DNA from: Myoxocephalus aenaeus
Taxonomy: Eukaryota > Chordata > Actinopteri > Perciformes > Cottidae
Reading direction: 5' to 3'
Length of the DNA: 64,000 nt
Assembly: GCA_038501785.1 (NCBI GenBank)
Contig: JBAMJR010000084.1
Coordinates: 3,346,501-3,410,500 of the forward strand
How positions within the stretch are numbered: position 1 is the stretch's first letter; every line of letters starts with the position of its first letter. The notes beneath the pieces were generated by a model. It was given only the letters and a program-made list of their open reading frames with translations, was not told where the DNA came from and did not search any database. The translations under genes were made by a program, and so were the position numbers. Shown here in pieces: positions 13,481 through 53,545 of this stretch.

Positions 13481-16400
13481 ACTCTTAAACCCTCTGGGGT
13501 TTGTGGTTATTTTGTTCTCCACCACGTCAAAGTTTCCTCTCTCTGGTTCTGTTCTGTTTTTAGCTACAGGGTCTCGTGAAGGCAAGCATTGATTTTAGTC
13601 ATGGGCTTTGTTTTAGTCTTCAGTCAAGACAGTGACTGTCTCAGTGGAGCTTTCGCCTCTAGCAGTGAATAAAAAAAACACATTCCTCACTTTCCCTTTC
13701 GCCAGTGCTAAGTTCACTCGCCCCTGTTGACGATCTCTCTCTTTCCTCGCTCACATTGACAGTGTTTCAACATTGCGCTCCTCCAACCCCTGGATTCATC
13801 AGAGTCTGACAGCCTTGTCAATATTCACCACACAAAGTGGGCAAAAAGCCATCGAGCGCCTCGATGAGATGAACAAATGTGTCCATGAATCTAAATATAA
13901 CAGAGGAGCTGTCAGCATTGTATGTAAAACTACGTGTAGCGATCCGGCTATAATGCACAAAATCTGTGTAAGCCATCTGTGCCTATGGCATGTCTTATAC
14001 CATCAAATTACTCACCCATGTGTGGCACTTTCATCAGTACACGTAATTGCGCCTTGGCAAGATTAAAGATTTGTCTAACGGATGATGGATGAAAGGCTCG
14101 CAAGATGCACGCCGTTTGAATTGGCAGATACATTCCAACGCAGTGTACACAAGTTTAAAGAGCATGCGCCCGAAAACATAAACCAGGTAATGTATGCCAT
14201 GATAGTTTATTGATGGAGCAGCCGTGAGACACAAAAGCCTTGAGATAGTTGAGAAAATGGATTTGGTGGAATGTCAAATCTTGTCCACTGGAAGATGAGG
14301 AGCTAAATTTCCATCAGAGTTATATTGCGTTTCCTTTTCTTCTTTCCTTTAACATTTTGGTGCATCTCATCCCCTAAGTGCACATGTTCCTGTTTATCTA
14401 GTCGTGTTTCTAAGCTAAATCGATACCTACTTCTGAATTAGGCAGTAAAAGAAGATGAGACTAGAAAGGTGCGTCTCCACCAGGTGCGTCTGCGACAACC
14501 ACTGCTGTATTGTGTGATTGAATGAACACAACAAGTGCTGTCAAGCATCGCCAAACCGACTTCATTCAAACTTAAAAAACAGTGGCGGTGTAACATTATA
14601 CAGCCAATGGACTCATAATTCGCTTCACGAAATTCACCTCACTAAAACACACAAACTCACCAAGCTCTCTTGTCTGCCGAGTGGTTACAAGGTACGGCAA
14701 TGTGTGCGCTACTAGTCCCGTTAGCTATTAGCTGTTAGCTATTAGCCAAACACAGCTCCCAAAATCATAACAGTGTGCAAACTGCTATCCCCACACTGTG
14801 GCCGCAGAGTAGACAATGCCACGTGCAACATCATGGTTTGTGTGAAGTAAATAATGTACCGGAAGAACGTAACCGTAAATAAACAACAACCGCTCTTAGC
14901 GGACATTATGCAACAATGCATAAAAAAACTCTTTACGTAAAAAGGTCAACGCTTACTTTTTGTCATAGACTCATTATTAGAACAACGTAACTTTCGACAG
15001 CATGTAGAAACATCCACATTAAACATGTGGTTCGTAGAAACGTACAACACTAACATTTTCTCCTGGCGACTGGGCCGTCTGAGCATACCTGAAGGCTACA
15101 TTCAGCTGTCACAGGTTAATCCTTGTATCCAGTGTTCTGGGCAATCTAGACAGATCTTCCGCTGCGTTACAATAGTTTCACTTTTTAAGGGCTCACACCT
15201 CCATAGATCAGCGCTGTCGCTGAGAAGCAGTCGACCTCCAACAATAGCTGCACTGATCCACTGTCGTCCTCGAGGTGGGTGGCGCAGCATGGGAGGGAGT
15301 CTTACTGCTCCCCAGGAGTCTGCATCACATATGGTCGCTTCCCACACGGTGATGAGCATTTAGCTGAATCAGCCGTGCACATTTGGGGGTTACAAAAAAA
15401 AGAAGAAGATGATGAGCAACTTCTCTCAGATAAAATGAAGAAATAACACTGTAATCAGTCAGAGGCAATGAGGTGCATTACTCGTAATTACATCTGTTGG
15501 AGACGCGGAGAAGTTGTTGGAACAACAGCCCGTTCAAACTCCCTGCTCTTGTTATCATCCAAATGCAAATTGGATGTAATAAGGACCTTGTCTGTCTATC
15601 TGCAGAAGTTTTGTGCCAACGTACAGGAACAGCAAAAAAGAAAAAATGGCTGTCTGATGTAGCTCTCATTTTTTCTGCACTCTCTCTTTGTAGTTTTTTT
15701 ATTTTTTTTTGCCCCAGAAGCATCCTTCCAAAGGTCCTTTTCATCATATTTCTCTGCCTCTCTGAACATTTTGTCTTTCTACATTTTTGTTGCTTTCTGT
15801 CTTTGAGGCATCCCTGAGGTTTAGCAAAGCCGTGATGCACATGAACTCGTGGCACCGTGTCTTCAAATGTGACTCATGACCCTTGTCACAAGTTACCCTT
15901 TCTCTGAGGACTCTCACACACACAACACCAATGAGTCTTCACCCAAAAAATACAGACGGCATTGGTTGTTCGTTTGAATGCTTTTGACGATCTTTGTATA
16001 CAACCTCGTATCTGTACCTTCCTGTCTCAAATAACCCCTTTGGATTTTAGGGAGGATGCAGCAGCTGCAGCCAAAGTAGTAAAGCCACCCTGCTTTTATC
16101 CCGGACTGTAGTGGCCGAGATGAATGATTCTGTCTCAAATGTTGCAAACTATAAGTGAATGAAGTGCTTCCAGGTGACGTTATGGCTCGCAGCCATATTG
16201 GAGATATTTAGACCTCGAGTAAAATTGTCCGTGAGCACTTGTCCAGTTCAACAGAATTCAGTGAGCATTGTGAAAACAGCCATCAGCAACTGCAAAGCCT
16301 TTGTTATGAAAACTATGACGGATAGCTGTAAAGAAACAGTTTTTACTAGCAACGTGAAGGTTGGTGCACACAGCACAGCTGCTAAAGGGCGTGTGTTTGT

Positions 16401-19400
16401 CGCGTAAACAGTGGCCTGTGTTAGAGGATGCATGTTGCCACGACGTCCATCCAGGCCCACTGCGGTGTGCAGAGTGGCTGCAGTCGGTGAGCGATTTGGC
16501 AGGAACGCAGAGTTTCTTTCCCCTTTTCGAGCAATTTTGTCACCACATGTTTGAAACCATTGCCACAGATGTGGCGTGAGTGTGTAGGCTCAACAAGACC
16601 AGTGTTTACGTTGAATGTGTATTCTATGTTGAGGCCTCATATGCCAATGCGTAGGCTGGGATGACTTCACAGGGCAGATGGCACTGTTCTTTTTTTTGGG
16701 GATTGAGAAAGTGGTCTTGAAGTTTGTCCTTTGATCTCCGAACTGATCAAAATCTGCTAGAGAGACGGAAAAAAGCGGTGCTCGTCCCTTCGTCGAATTC
16801 TGACTGCCGAGGAGCTCTTGAGCAAGGAACTTACCTTCTGTTGCCTTGTTGGCTTCCAGGTGTGTGTATGTAACTGCGCGGAGCAGGGCGTTCCTGGATA
16901 AAGTAATTCATGCTCAGTGAATCTACTGTTTAGAGAAAGATTAAACAAACAAAGTAGATATTCTCACATCGGGCCAAATCCCCACTTGTGCCACTTAGCG
17001 CCTTTTCACATAACCATTCCTGCTTTGACTTCTTTGTTTTGAGTCATAATGTCACTGCCATAACAAAAGCTCTAATATGAGGCTCAAAATCTCATAGACT
17101 GTTAATAAAGCACTTGTGATTACTCTCTTAAATTCCGACAAATCAAAGTTACTTTTATCAGCTCCGATATACATTTGTTTGTAGATACAGAGGAGAGAGA
17201 ACGGAGCCCGTTTCAAACACCCAAAGGGGTTCCTCCATGTAAAAACAACCACCATTTTCCACTGAAATCAGATCTATCCATCTCCACGTCAGTACTTCGA
17301 TAATGAAACCAAACTGGGAAAATTGTGGGAAAATTTAAATGGATGTACAAGTTGCAGCCGGAACGTTCGAGCGCTGTTAAAATTGTTTCGCAGTGTTCCC
17401 GGGCTTTTCCACGTTATAGGCTGTTTCCTCGGGTAGAGGAAGATTGAGCGTAGGAGAGAGGGGGAGGGTTGGAAAGCCCTGCTAACTTCTCCCGAATGAG
17501 AGTTGAGGTGCTGTCCAGAAAAAAAAAAAAGTGTCTTGATGGCGCTGGGCGGAGCAGGGCGGGCCTCCTCATCGGTAGCCTGGTGGAAAACAGTTCATGC
17601 GAATGGCGGGAGACGGCGGGCTGACTCAGCCAGCCGGTTAAGAAGCGACTGCCAGGTTGTGAGACATCTAATTCATAGTGGAGAGAGTGTGTGTTCATGG
17701 CCACTAATATGTGCATGGTTTACGTTTGCACGATGTACTTCTGTCTTTGGGTGTGTACTCTGACAAAATTGTTTAGAGTAACGCCAGTGGATGGAAGGTT
17801 TTTGAGAGCAGACATCTGGATAAAGCATTTATCTGGCCCTGAGTTAAGCGAGAGAGAGGTGTCTCCGGGGTTCAGGGGGGAAGGGGTGAGGTGGTTAGGG
17901 AGAAAGGGGGCGGGGGGGCAGTCTGAGCTGGAGAGGGTCAGTCTGGTGGTGTGTGTGTGTGTGCCTTCAGCTGGTTCTCATTATGGGGCTAATGTGACAC
18001 TCTGATCTCAAACACACACACACACTGACTTTGCAGGTTAAAGCCGGATATGGGTTTTTGGGAGGCCCCCTTCACTGCAGCTTCTGTATCACAATTTCCC
18101 TCCTTATAGCACAGGCAGGACTGAGAGCCTCATTTACAGAAAGGCCTCACACACGAACTGATGTGAGAAATGGTTTATAGATGAGTTCAGAGATATGAGA
18201 CATTTTATTATGTTTTTTTGTGCATAATTTGACATAAAACTCTTCTATTCAGACACTTTACTTATTGTTAGGCCAAACACTCTAATCGCCAGACTTGTAA
18301 GTGTGTGTGTCATCATGGCAAAAGGTGGTCCTAGAGACACCTACTGTAGTGGGACGTACCGCAGAAGTTTGAAGAAGGGCACTGACTAGGCCATTGAGAG
18401 GAATTAGTGGTTTGGGTCGAGGACCATTTGACATTTGGATTAATGAATCCAGAAATCAAACCAACAATCCTCTCCTGAGCCATAGCTGCCCAATGAAATG
18501 TCTATATTTTTTCAATGTAAAGTACCTCAAAAGTGTTGTTGTAGTATCTGAAAACTCAGCGCAAGGATCAAGGTCGCCATAAACTAAAAGAATCTTGGAG
18601 CAATTTTGACAAATGAGACCCCGATGACAAGGCAAATAACAGACCAAAAAGAGGGAGTTGGTGAATTTATCAAATCTGTCTGGGAAATATTTGGAACCCC
18701 CATCAGCAGCCAATACCACTGTAAACTCAATTACTATCAACTGTAGCCCTGCACTGCACACCAGCTGTGCGAGTTTTCTCGAATTTCCAGGTCCTACATT
18801 TCTTCCCCGGTGTTGACGTTTCGGGGGAACGATTTATGACAGTGAGATGCTACTTGGCAAAGTGTCTTCCAGCCCACTGAAAAGCCAATGCCATGCTGAT
18901 AATTAGCGGTGGAGTGATTGACGCCTGCGCTCGTACTCATAACTGCAGTCGTAACGGCACTCTGAGCAACGGCTGAATGGAGCTATTGATATGCTCAAAG
19001 TGACTGCTAACGGTGAATACAGCGAGAGCAAACATACCTTTTCAATACCCCCTGAACATGAGCGAGGGTGGAAAATTACAAGACCAAATCATAGAGCTGT
19101 CAAGTGCTCTCTGCTCCTTCGTACTTAAAATTGTGACAATTTAAATCACGCCTCAGACGCTCTCAACAGTGTACAAGGCCGTGTGCACGATGGAAACATT
19201 TGAACCCACACGAAACCTCAAAAGTGCAGGGAGCTGACATTAAGTGAAGTACCAGAGACTGTAGAGAGGCATTTGAGTTACAACACAGGCAAGTTAAAGA
19301 ATGCGTTACTGCTGAAGTTAAGGCTGGAAAAGCCAACATGTAAGAGTAAAGGATACTTTTTTGGTAGGTACATCATCTTCCCAGTAAGGACAGTTAAATA

Positions 19401-19409
19401 GCCCTTTTG

Positions 19410-19640
19410 TCACGACCGTGTGATGAGGCATTGACTCGGGTGCAGAGGAAACGACAGTAGTCACGGTGAGGCAAAATCAAAAAGTATTTTACTAATCAAA
19501 GACTGGTACGCGGGAAACGAACACTTAACTACAGCTCGAAGGCGATGCACCCACACAGGTAGGAAAAGAAGGAAGCCCAACGGAAGCTGAAGATCCGGGT
19601 AATTTTATGCGCCAACGGGGCAAATTTTGTTTGAATGAAC
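19410..19640. repeat. Possible retroelement fragment
   Basis: Contains tgactcgggtgcagaggaaa followed by a T-rich 'tattttactaatcaaag' block. This arrangement recalls 3' parts of fish retroposons. No open reading frame or poly(A) end was seen, so the call rests on resemblance only. Confidence 0.25.
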
Positions 19641-21787
19641 GGCGCTCTGCCTCCAAAGCTGTATCCAGTTCTCATATACACCACCAGGTCACACATTTTT
19701 ACATCATGTTAAGAATAACACAATAAAGTCAAAGACATATTGGACTCACCTTTACTAACTGTAATTAGTTAGAATTGATTCCAATTGGAGGCCCAATGCC
19801 ACGCAAAAAGTGTCAAACCAGTCCTAAAATTCCTTTAAACCGTGCCTGCGGAATAAGCACCTCAACCAAGTTACATCATATAGAAAGATGAAGGCTTCAA
19901 ACCGGAGGCCTAAAATAACCAACCATTGTTTGAATATCGGGAGTAATCAGCCGACGTAGCAACAGGACACAGAAGCTCTGTGCTCGCCCATTTTGTGTTG
20001 ACATTGTAAATATTAGACACTTAAGTGGCTCTACTTAAATGCTGTCTAATTTCCTCCTGCAATTAACTTGGACCATCAGCGCTGTGGAACAAAGCCAGAG
20101 CGGCCGTGCGTTGCATGCAGTGCTCTCGGTCTTAAAATAAAGTACTGTAGGGTAATGATAATCCCTTATTGACCTTTAATTAGATTTATAAGGGTAAGTC
20201 CGGTGTAAAGATACAGAAGTACTAGATACTTTGTATTCTGCAAGATGAGAAATGTATCATTGTAAAAGTCTTACGTTTAATAGTCTATACGTGATTTCCA
20301 TCGCTATTTGGCACTTCTTTCGTCCTTTCTGTCCTCTCCCTCGACACACTTTTATCATGGTGAGATTTCACACAGGAATGTATTACCGGTGTGTTAAAAT
20401 GTCCCTCAGCTTGATTTATAAACAGCCTTGTTCAAGCTGAGGGGAAACAGAGAAAGTCACAGTTAATGTATAAACAATCACTTGTTAGAACGTTCCCTTG
20501 CAGTGAAAAGAAAAGAAAGTGTGTGTGTGGAGGGGGTCAGTTGGTGTAAGGAGGGATATGGGTTGAAATAGTGTGAAGGAGAAGGAGGGGTGGGGCAATC
20601 CTCTGATGTCACAGGGGGGTTATTTTAACGGGACCCACCCACTGGGACCTTGGCGGTTGATGGCTTCCGTAGATCGGCCGGGCCGACAGAGGTGCGCTTT
20701 GTATTCGAAAGTCATAAACTACAGCAGAGCCCTGAGTCACCACAATGCTTCTGTTCACTGCTGTGTTTGTGTTACGATGTTGTGAGGTGAGTGAGATCAT
20801 CAGCCCAAAACGACGAGTCCTTTAGTCGAGCTGTGCTGAGCCAACAAACTGTGCATTGGTCACATGCCTTATTTGGCTGCAATATTGGGTTTCGGGAAAG
20901 ATGTTTACCTTGTAGCTGAAGCCTGGCTTCAACATGTGAGAATGTCCCATTGTGTAGTTTTTTTTTGTAGTAGCACACTATTTCTTTGTCCGCCGTTGCC
21001 TTGAAATACGGTATGGCAATGTTAACATGAAACTAAAACGCAGCCAACATTGGATGGAAATGTTTTCCCTGGCAGCCTCGCAAGAGAGCGCACAGACCGA
21101 AGAGAGGAGTTCATGGCGAGTTACTGAAGAAGTCTAAAACAATGATTTCCAGTGATTTTGTTTGGATGCTGTGTGGTCTCTAAAGCCTTCCACCTCTCTG
21201 ATTACCTGTTCTCAATCGCATCTCGTCCTTGACAAAACAAGTTTGCTCCAGAGAAAGAAGAAAAAGTGTCCCTTTTCCTTTTTTTCTGTATCCCTCCAAA
21301 GAAAGTGGGCTTTTTCCCATTAATTTTGTATAGAAACCCAGCCTTTCAGACCCCCTTCTCGCATTAACAGCACAAACCCAGACAACACTGAGTCTTTCAA
21401 ATCTTTTCCACGCTTTCCCTCCCTTTTTTTCTCACAGGTCCATTTTCCTAAACTGAAATTACATTCTCCTTTCACGGGGAAAAGGTCATAATTTTTCGTT
21501 GCTGCCGACACCCCCATGTCTGTTGTGTAACTGTAAGTTTTACAAAGAAGAAAAATTATTGCCAGGGAGGCCACCCGCTGAGGCTCCACAAGCCTGTGTT
21601 TTTTTATGCATTGCGCCTCTTCACTCTGCCTGAAGTTTGAGTGTCTCAAAGGGATGCAGAGGTAGGTGTGGGTTTGAAAGAGGACTAAAATGATGTTGTG
21701 TTTGCTTTCACACTGACATAGTCTGGCCTTAGAAATGGCTCTATAAAGGTTGTAAAAGTGTGTCCCTAGTGACTTCTGAAAAGTCAG

Positions 21788-21850
21788 CGGGGAAGGGGCG
21801 GGGGGGTGGTCCTTATAAAGCAGCGCTGTCAAGGTATGTAGAGTTGTGGC
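21788..21850 (+). promoter_or_regulatory. Promoter-like cluster: GC box plus TATA
   Basis: ggggcgggg at 21795-21803 lies 11 bases upstream of a TATAAA at 21814-21819 within cttataaag. A start site would fall near 21845. Downstream, an ATG at 21933 opens a short hydrophobic frame (MLHQRGHFLGIACVVVAFI) that ends at a stop without a usable splice donor. It could be a cspg4 5' promoter with an untranslated exon, or chance. Confidence 0.25.
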
Positions 21851-23573
21851 TCGGCTCTCTGCTGTTTAACAGTGCTGGAGTTAGCAGTATTCTTTATACA
21901 GACTGCTGTATTCAGAGGCAGGTCTATAAACATGTTGCACCAACGTGGTCACTTCCTGGGAATAGCATGTGTTGTTGTTGCGTTCATCTGAATTGACACG
22001 CAGCCGATTACCGAACAAAAACTCAAGTTGCAAGCGTTCATCATTAAGTGATTCTCCACTTCAAATTGAACATTTTGACACACTAAGGAAGCCAACATCC
22101 ACAGGAATGCTCTGCAATTTTGTTGCCTCGATATATGCCATGCATTTGCTATTGTATTTTTTAATTTTTCTAAAATAATCTAAGATTTAAACATAGCCTT
22201 CCCCCGGGGCAAGCTAGATTTGACACGTCACAACGTTGTAAGCCAATCGGCGTCTAGTACACAAACGTTGACACGTATTGAAAAGGAAACCGTCTTTGAT
22301 GCAACACCTGCAAAATAAATTTCAGAAGGGCAGTTTGCATTAGCATCGTGGAAGTTTTGACAGCAAACATGCTAGGATGTGCAGCAAACCTGCCCCGGAG
22401 CTTCCTCCCACTACAGTATCCCACGAGACGTTATTGTATGTTTCACAACCGCTGACGCTGTGCCAGCCACTGCCAGTTAGAAGCTAACGAGCTAACAAAC
22501 GGCATAAACAAAGAGAAGATGCTAACTGCACTTATCATTCTGACACCACGGCTAGTCGCGATTTTGTTGCATAAAAGGCTCCTCATCTGAGTCCAACATG
22601 GCTCAATAGCTCTGAGAAAATGGACCAGATGCCAAACATGGTCAACCGAGCAGCGGTGGTGGGCGGGGCCAGATCCTCATTTTGTATTATTTACTTTTCA
22701 CGTGGGGAAAAATATTTTCAGTGTGTTGTCCAACAAACAGTCCTCATCAATTATCAAAGTGATTGATAGATTTTCGGAATTGACCCAGCATCAGTAGATT
22801 TCTGATGCATATGTATTATGATCTATGTTCTGCTATCTGCGATCTGCAAACGTAACTGGAAAACAAATGTTTATCCCGAGCACAAGGGCTGTTGAGTGGT
22901 GTATTTGCTGGTAATGGCTGTGTTACCGTATGCTACTGTAAATGCCATTACACCCGGAAAAAGCTCTCAAAATTATGTCCCCGGTTAACAACACCCTATC
23001 CTTCACATAATTGTCTCCAGAAGCCAGCGTGTCCTGTTGCAACAGACGCAGCAAAGGAAACAAATGACCAACATAACCACTATTTATAGTGAAGCTAACC
23101 ATGGGTTACACAAGGAGGGTTTGTTTGGATTCTAGGCCGTGTTACCATGGACATATTGAAGTAAAGGGGAACACACACTGGGTCTCCTTTTACTTCTGCT
23201 TTTTAAACAAGGAAATCATATTATTTGAAACAAATGTGGAGCATCGAGTTGATAATAAAATAGAATCGTGTCTGTTTCAGTTCACACCAACATTAGTCAA
23301 TCAGACACAATGTCGTGCTTGGAATTTATTTATTTCGTGACCGACACAATCATGGCGACAAAAGCATCCCGAAGGCTACATTTTATACTGCCAGGCTCAT
23401 CTTCACGCCGACTTAAAATATGTCCAAAGTGACTGACTCATCGGCACAGTCAAGTCATAGGACACAAAGTCGTTCCGAGAGGCTCTAATCTTCCTGCACT
23501 TGTGGTCAGCTTGCCTCTCTTCCCCGTAGCCTTTTCCGGACATGTGTCGCTAGATTGAGACCAAAAGAGGATG

Positions 23574-23605
23574 GAGAAGAGGAGGAGGAGGAGGAGGAAA
23601 GGGAA
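23574..23605. repeat. (GGA)n purine tract
   Basis: Imperfect GGA/GAA run of about 30 bases. Confidence 0.85.
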
Positions 23606-25241
23606 AGACAGACAACAGGGTAATTCATTCAAGCGCTCGTGAAAGAGAGGAAGAGTCGGTTTCCTCGAGCATTATAAATACAAGCGCAGTCAGTCATCAA
23701 ATTATAGCCATCTGCATTGGCCTGAGACCAGGATTCTGCTTGACACACAATAAAGTAGTTGTGAGGAGGGGTGCGGTAGCTAAAGGGCATCAGAGGCTGC
23801 CCTCTCCGGTGGTTAAACCTCCACACAGACTGACACAGACTCCAGCTTCACTCTTCGGGAGCGGGGATGATCCTTTACAGATAACGATGCCTTGTCAGCG
23901 AAATCACCTCGGCTAGATCCCATCTACACCCAGCCCCTGAAAGATGGACAATATAGCTGAGTGTTATGTTGCAGGAGAGACAACAGGAGGCGTGTGATGC
24001 ACGTTCTCAAAAGCTCTTCGTGATAATGTGTTTCCTTCATCCTGTAGGTGTGAGTAACTTTTTGCATACCTGGGTGAAGACAGAAAAAGGGTTTAAGCAA
24101 GACAAAGGAAGTGCATTTGTACAGATATTTAAAATGTGCTTTCCCCACATGAAGCCTGTCCTCTACAGAGCTTTACATGGCTTAGCTGGGGAACTAATGA
24201 ATTCAAGGTCCAGGTACACTGCAGAGAGTAAAGCTATTGTGTGTATCATTAGAAAATGTGCTTCTTTTTTCCTGAAGGCAACAGCAGCGAGCTGAATTTG
24301 AACCAGAAAATCCCCAGGCAGAATTGTCTTGGCATCGCTCTCTCCTTCAGCTTTTTATCCCCATGCTCAGTGAACAATCCAACAAAAGCTCGGGTTTAAG
24401 AACCATGGAGCTCATTGCGATTTTCTTTGTTAATGCAATTGCCTGTAAGAAAAGATTCTGTTCCCCCATTTTTCAGTTTCAGCCCGAAGGCTCCGGTGCA
24501 ATTAGCACTAGTTTTTCGTTTGGAATACCTTCGCCTTACTCGAAACTCCTTGAACAGTACCATAATAGCCTTGAGCGCAGTCAGAAACCGCCAACGACAA
24601 TAGCCTCCGAAAAGTGACATTTTCAAAATGAATGATGTGTGACTGTGATAATTCCATTTTGATTCGGCAACACAAATGATATTTGCATGTTCGTCTCCGT
24701 TCTCGTTTCGAATTACCAGGAAAGATCTCAGAGCTTTTAGTTTTAATAGTTTTTTCCACAATGTCTTGAAGTTAATTTGTTAGAATTCACGCAACATGCT
24801 TTAGAAAATGCAAAACGTGATAATGTCAAAAACAATTTCCTGTGTTATTTAGGCCTAAGAGCCACTCGCGTGGTGTTTCTTTGGCCACAGGAAACCGGGG
24901 CTGTGCAGCAGTGTAATCAAATGTCTGTGTGTATTTGGCCCTGCGCTGAGACAGTTCATCACTGTCTTTGTTCACGACAGAGCAGCCTTGGAAGCAAAAG
25001 CAAACGCCTCTTAGCGAAAGCACGAAAGCACGAGCACCAAAGATAAAATAGGCTTTGCCTTCGTCCTCGCTGACATCAAAATGATTGTCTTTGTTCACAT
25101 TTCCAGTGTTTGTTGCAGATCTGGAGGGGTTCATTTACGAGAAGAGAAACCAAAGGACAAATGTACCCTTCAGTGTTTTGAGGTTGGCTGCATGGCATTA
25201 ATGTAGATGCAACACAGACACAAGCTGTCCTTTTTAAAAGT

Positions 25242-25268
25242 ACACACACACACACACACACACACACG
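25242..25268. repeat. (CA)n microsatellite
   Basis: About 13 CA units. Confidence 0.95.
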
Positions 25269-26355
25269 CATTTGTTCTCACACAGACACTGCCGACCAGA
25301 GTCTTGAGGAAATACCTTTTCCATGTATAGCTATGAATGGGAACGTTTGGTGCCTTTTTACTTTCTCTCACTCAATCATGTCTGAGAAGTTATTCTGTGA
25401 GATTTTTACTGCATGGGATCAAGCCAACCGCCCTGCTATGGCTACTGGATGCTACTGTTAATTTTGAGGCAGTATTTTTGGTCCACATGATCTCATAGGA
25501 ATGTTCTAGCTTTGACACAGCAATGTCTCTGCTTCACTATTCCAAAGCGTGAGCATTTTGTGATCCAAAGACTGCCGTCTTCGCTGTGTCCCAATGAGTT
25601 TCTGTGTCTTGTCCCTTGTGAGGGCGAGTGGGTGGTTAATGGAAAGCCCCTTTTCTATATCTCTTGGCTAGGGCCACGGAAAACCAATGCTGAGGAAATG
25701 GGGTCTTGGAGGTGGTCCAGTTTAATTTCAGAGCATGTGCACTGGGAAATAATTGACTTCCTCCCTGGTTTACATTTTGTCGAGGGCCTCTGAGAGCACG
25801 GTCCGAGGCAGGTGGCTGAATTAGCATATCATTGGAAACGAGACAGCTCAAGCCTGGGAAATCCTGCGCCCCAAGACTCTATATGCCCGGAAAACCACCG
25901 CAGGGGTAATGACTGATGTCTCAGTGAGCGAATCCCTTTGAGGCCAGAGGAGCTCCTCTTCATCCAGGAGCAGCTGGAGGACACCTGATAATATAGAAAT
26001 CTGTCCTGAGCGAGTTGCACTGTAACGTGAGACTCAGGAAAATGCTCATATTCAGTAATTTGTTTCTCCAAACTTCCACATTAGAATTCACAGAGTTGCC
26101 ATCCTTGCAGTATAGGATGAGTTTATCGCGGCATACGCATGTTATCTTTATGTAAACCCAATGGAGTGATACATGTGGTCACAGCGTCGAGAATGCAACT
26201 TTTGAGATTAGGCTATTTTTTTTTTTAAATGTCAATATTGTTTCTATATTATAAGTGCACAGTCAAAAGAATATGTGCATGTGTGTGAGGGGTGGCCTAC
26301 AGTTAAAATCACTGTTGCAGGTATACAGCATGCCTTTGAGTTTTTAGCCAACAAG

Positions 26356-26398
26356 ATGCCTCTTTCTTATCTTTATATTCTATTTTCACTCTTCACAG
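26356..26398 (+). other. In-frame upstream ATG through the exon 2 acceptor tract
   Basis: The frame of cspg4 exon 2 stays open upstream across a classical T-rich acceptor tract ending cttcacag. An ATG at 26356 (A at -3) would give MPLSYLYILFSLFT before Glu-Ser-Tyr-Phe-Gly. This looks like a signal peptide, but pyrimidine-rich codons always give Phe/Leu/Ser/Tyr, so it may be an artefact of reading an intron end. In human CSPG4 the signal peptide is encoded by a separate exon joined at the equivalent place, which favours a real splice acceptor here. Both readings remain possible. Confidence 0.35.
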
Positions 26399-52960
<26,562 letters not shown>

Positions 52961-53545
52961 GACACTTTGAAATGAGACACAGAGGGAGGTGATCCTTAAG
53001 TGTTTGGAAGTCTCCTCAAATCATTCCTCTCAGTATTAAAGACGTCTTGCCACACCAGTTCAAATGAAAATTATGTTTTAACACAATTTGTTATTTACTT
53101 ATCTCAACATAACTGTGGACAAATTCTCAGGCAATGAAACACTGAATACTTATTGGCAAAGAAAGGCACTTGCTTATCTAAGGAGGCTCAGGCCATGTCT
53201 ATTTATTTTAGTTGTATCATTCCTCTTGTCAAAGGGCACAGATAAAGACATAAACATGCCATGTGTTTGCAAAAAGTATCGTGGGTGTGCTCTGTCATTG
53301 TATTCCATATGATATCATAGGCCAATATTATTCATTTCAGTGGATAGGTGATATAAAGTCGTTGTGATGTTTTGAATTTAGTTTTTGATTCATCAGGAAA
53401 GTTGATAATCCTTGTACATAGACAATGAGGTAAATATATGCTGTATTAATCGAGAAGTTGAAAAACTGCCTCTTTGTATTTTCTCTTTTATTTTTTCAAT
53501 ATTTTTAAGGTACCGTTGTGTTATGTTTCTCAGGGCTAAATTCAG

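Larger units (their letters stand above)
1..26398. other. 26.4 kb upstream region, no identified exon
   Basis: I found no coding exon that can be defended in this stretch. Open frames are short, mostly low-complexity or overlapping on both strands, and lack recognisable domains. If cspg4 follows the human arrangement, this would be its promoter side or intron 1, and the signal-peptide exon should end in phase 1, because exon 2 begins with two bases of a split codon. I checked the strong GT donor-like sites I could find by eye. None follows an in-frame ATG plus hydrophobic segment in the right phase. Recognisable content is listed separately: microsatellites, dispersed repeats, an inverted repeat and two promoter-like motifs clusters. 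Confidence 0.6.

Noticed and set aside
20745..20786. ATG in a good context (caccacaATG) coding MLLFTAVFVLRCCE then a strong gtgagt donor; possible cspg4 exon 1
   Set aside because: The donor leaves phase 0, but exon 2 needs phase 1. The alternative donor at 20781/20782 would create a TAA stop at the junction. The hydrophobic segment also lacks a cleavage site.
21320..21832. 170-codon frame on the minus strand
   Set aside because: No domain, no consistent composition, low-complexity Lys/Arg stretch from pyrimidine runs. Likely chance.
24406..24446. MELIAIFFVNAIA followed by T|gtaaga, resembling a signal-peptide exon in phase 1
   Set aside because: Joining T to the aa of exon 2 makes TAA, a stop.
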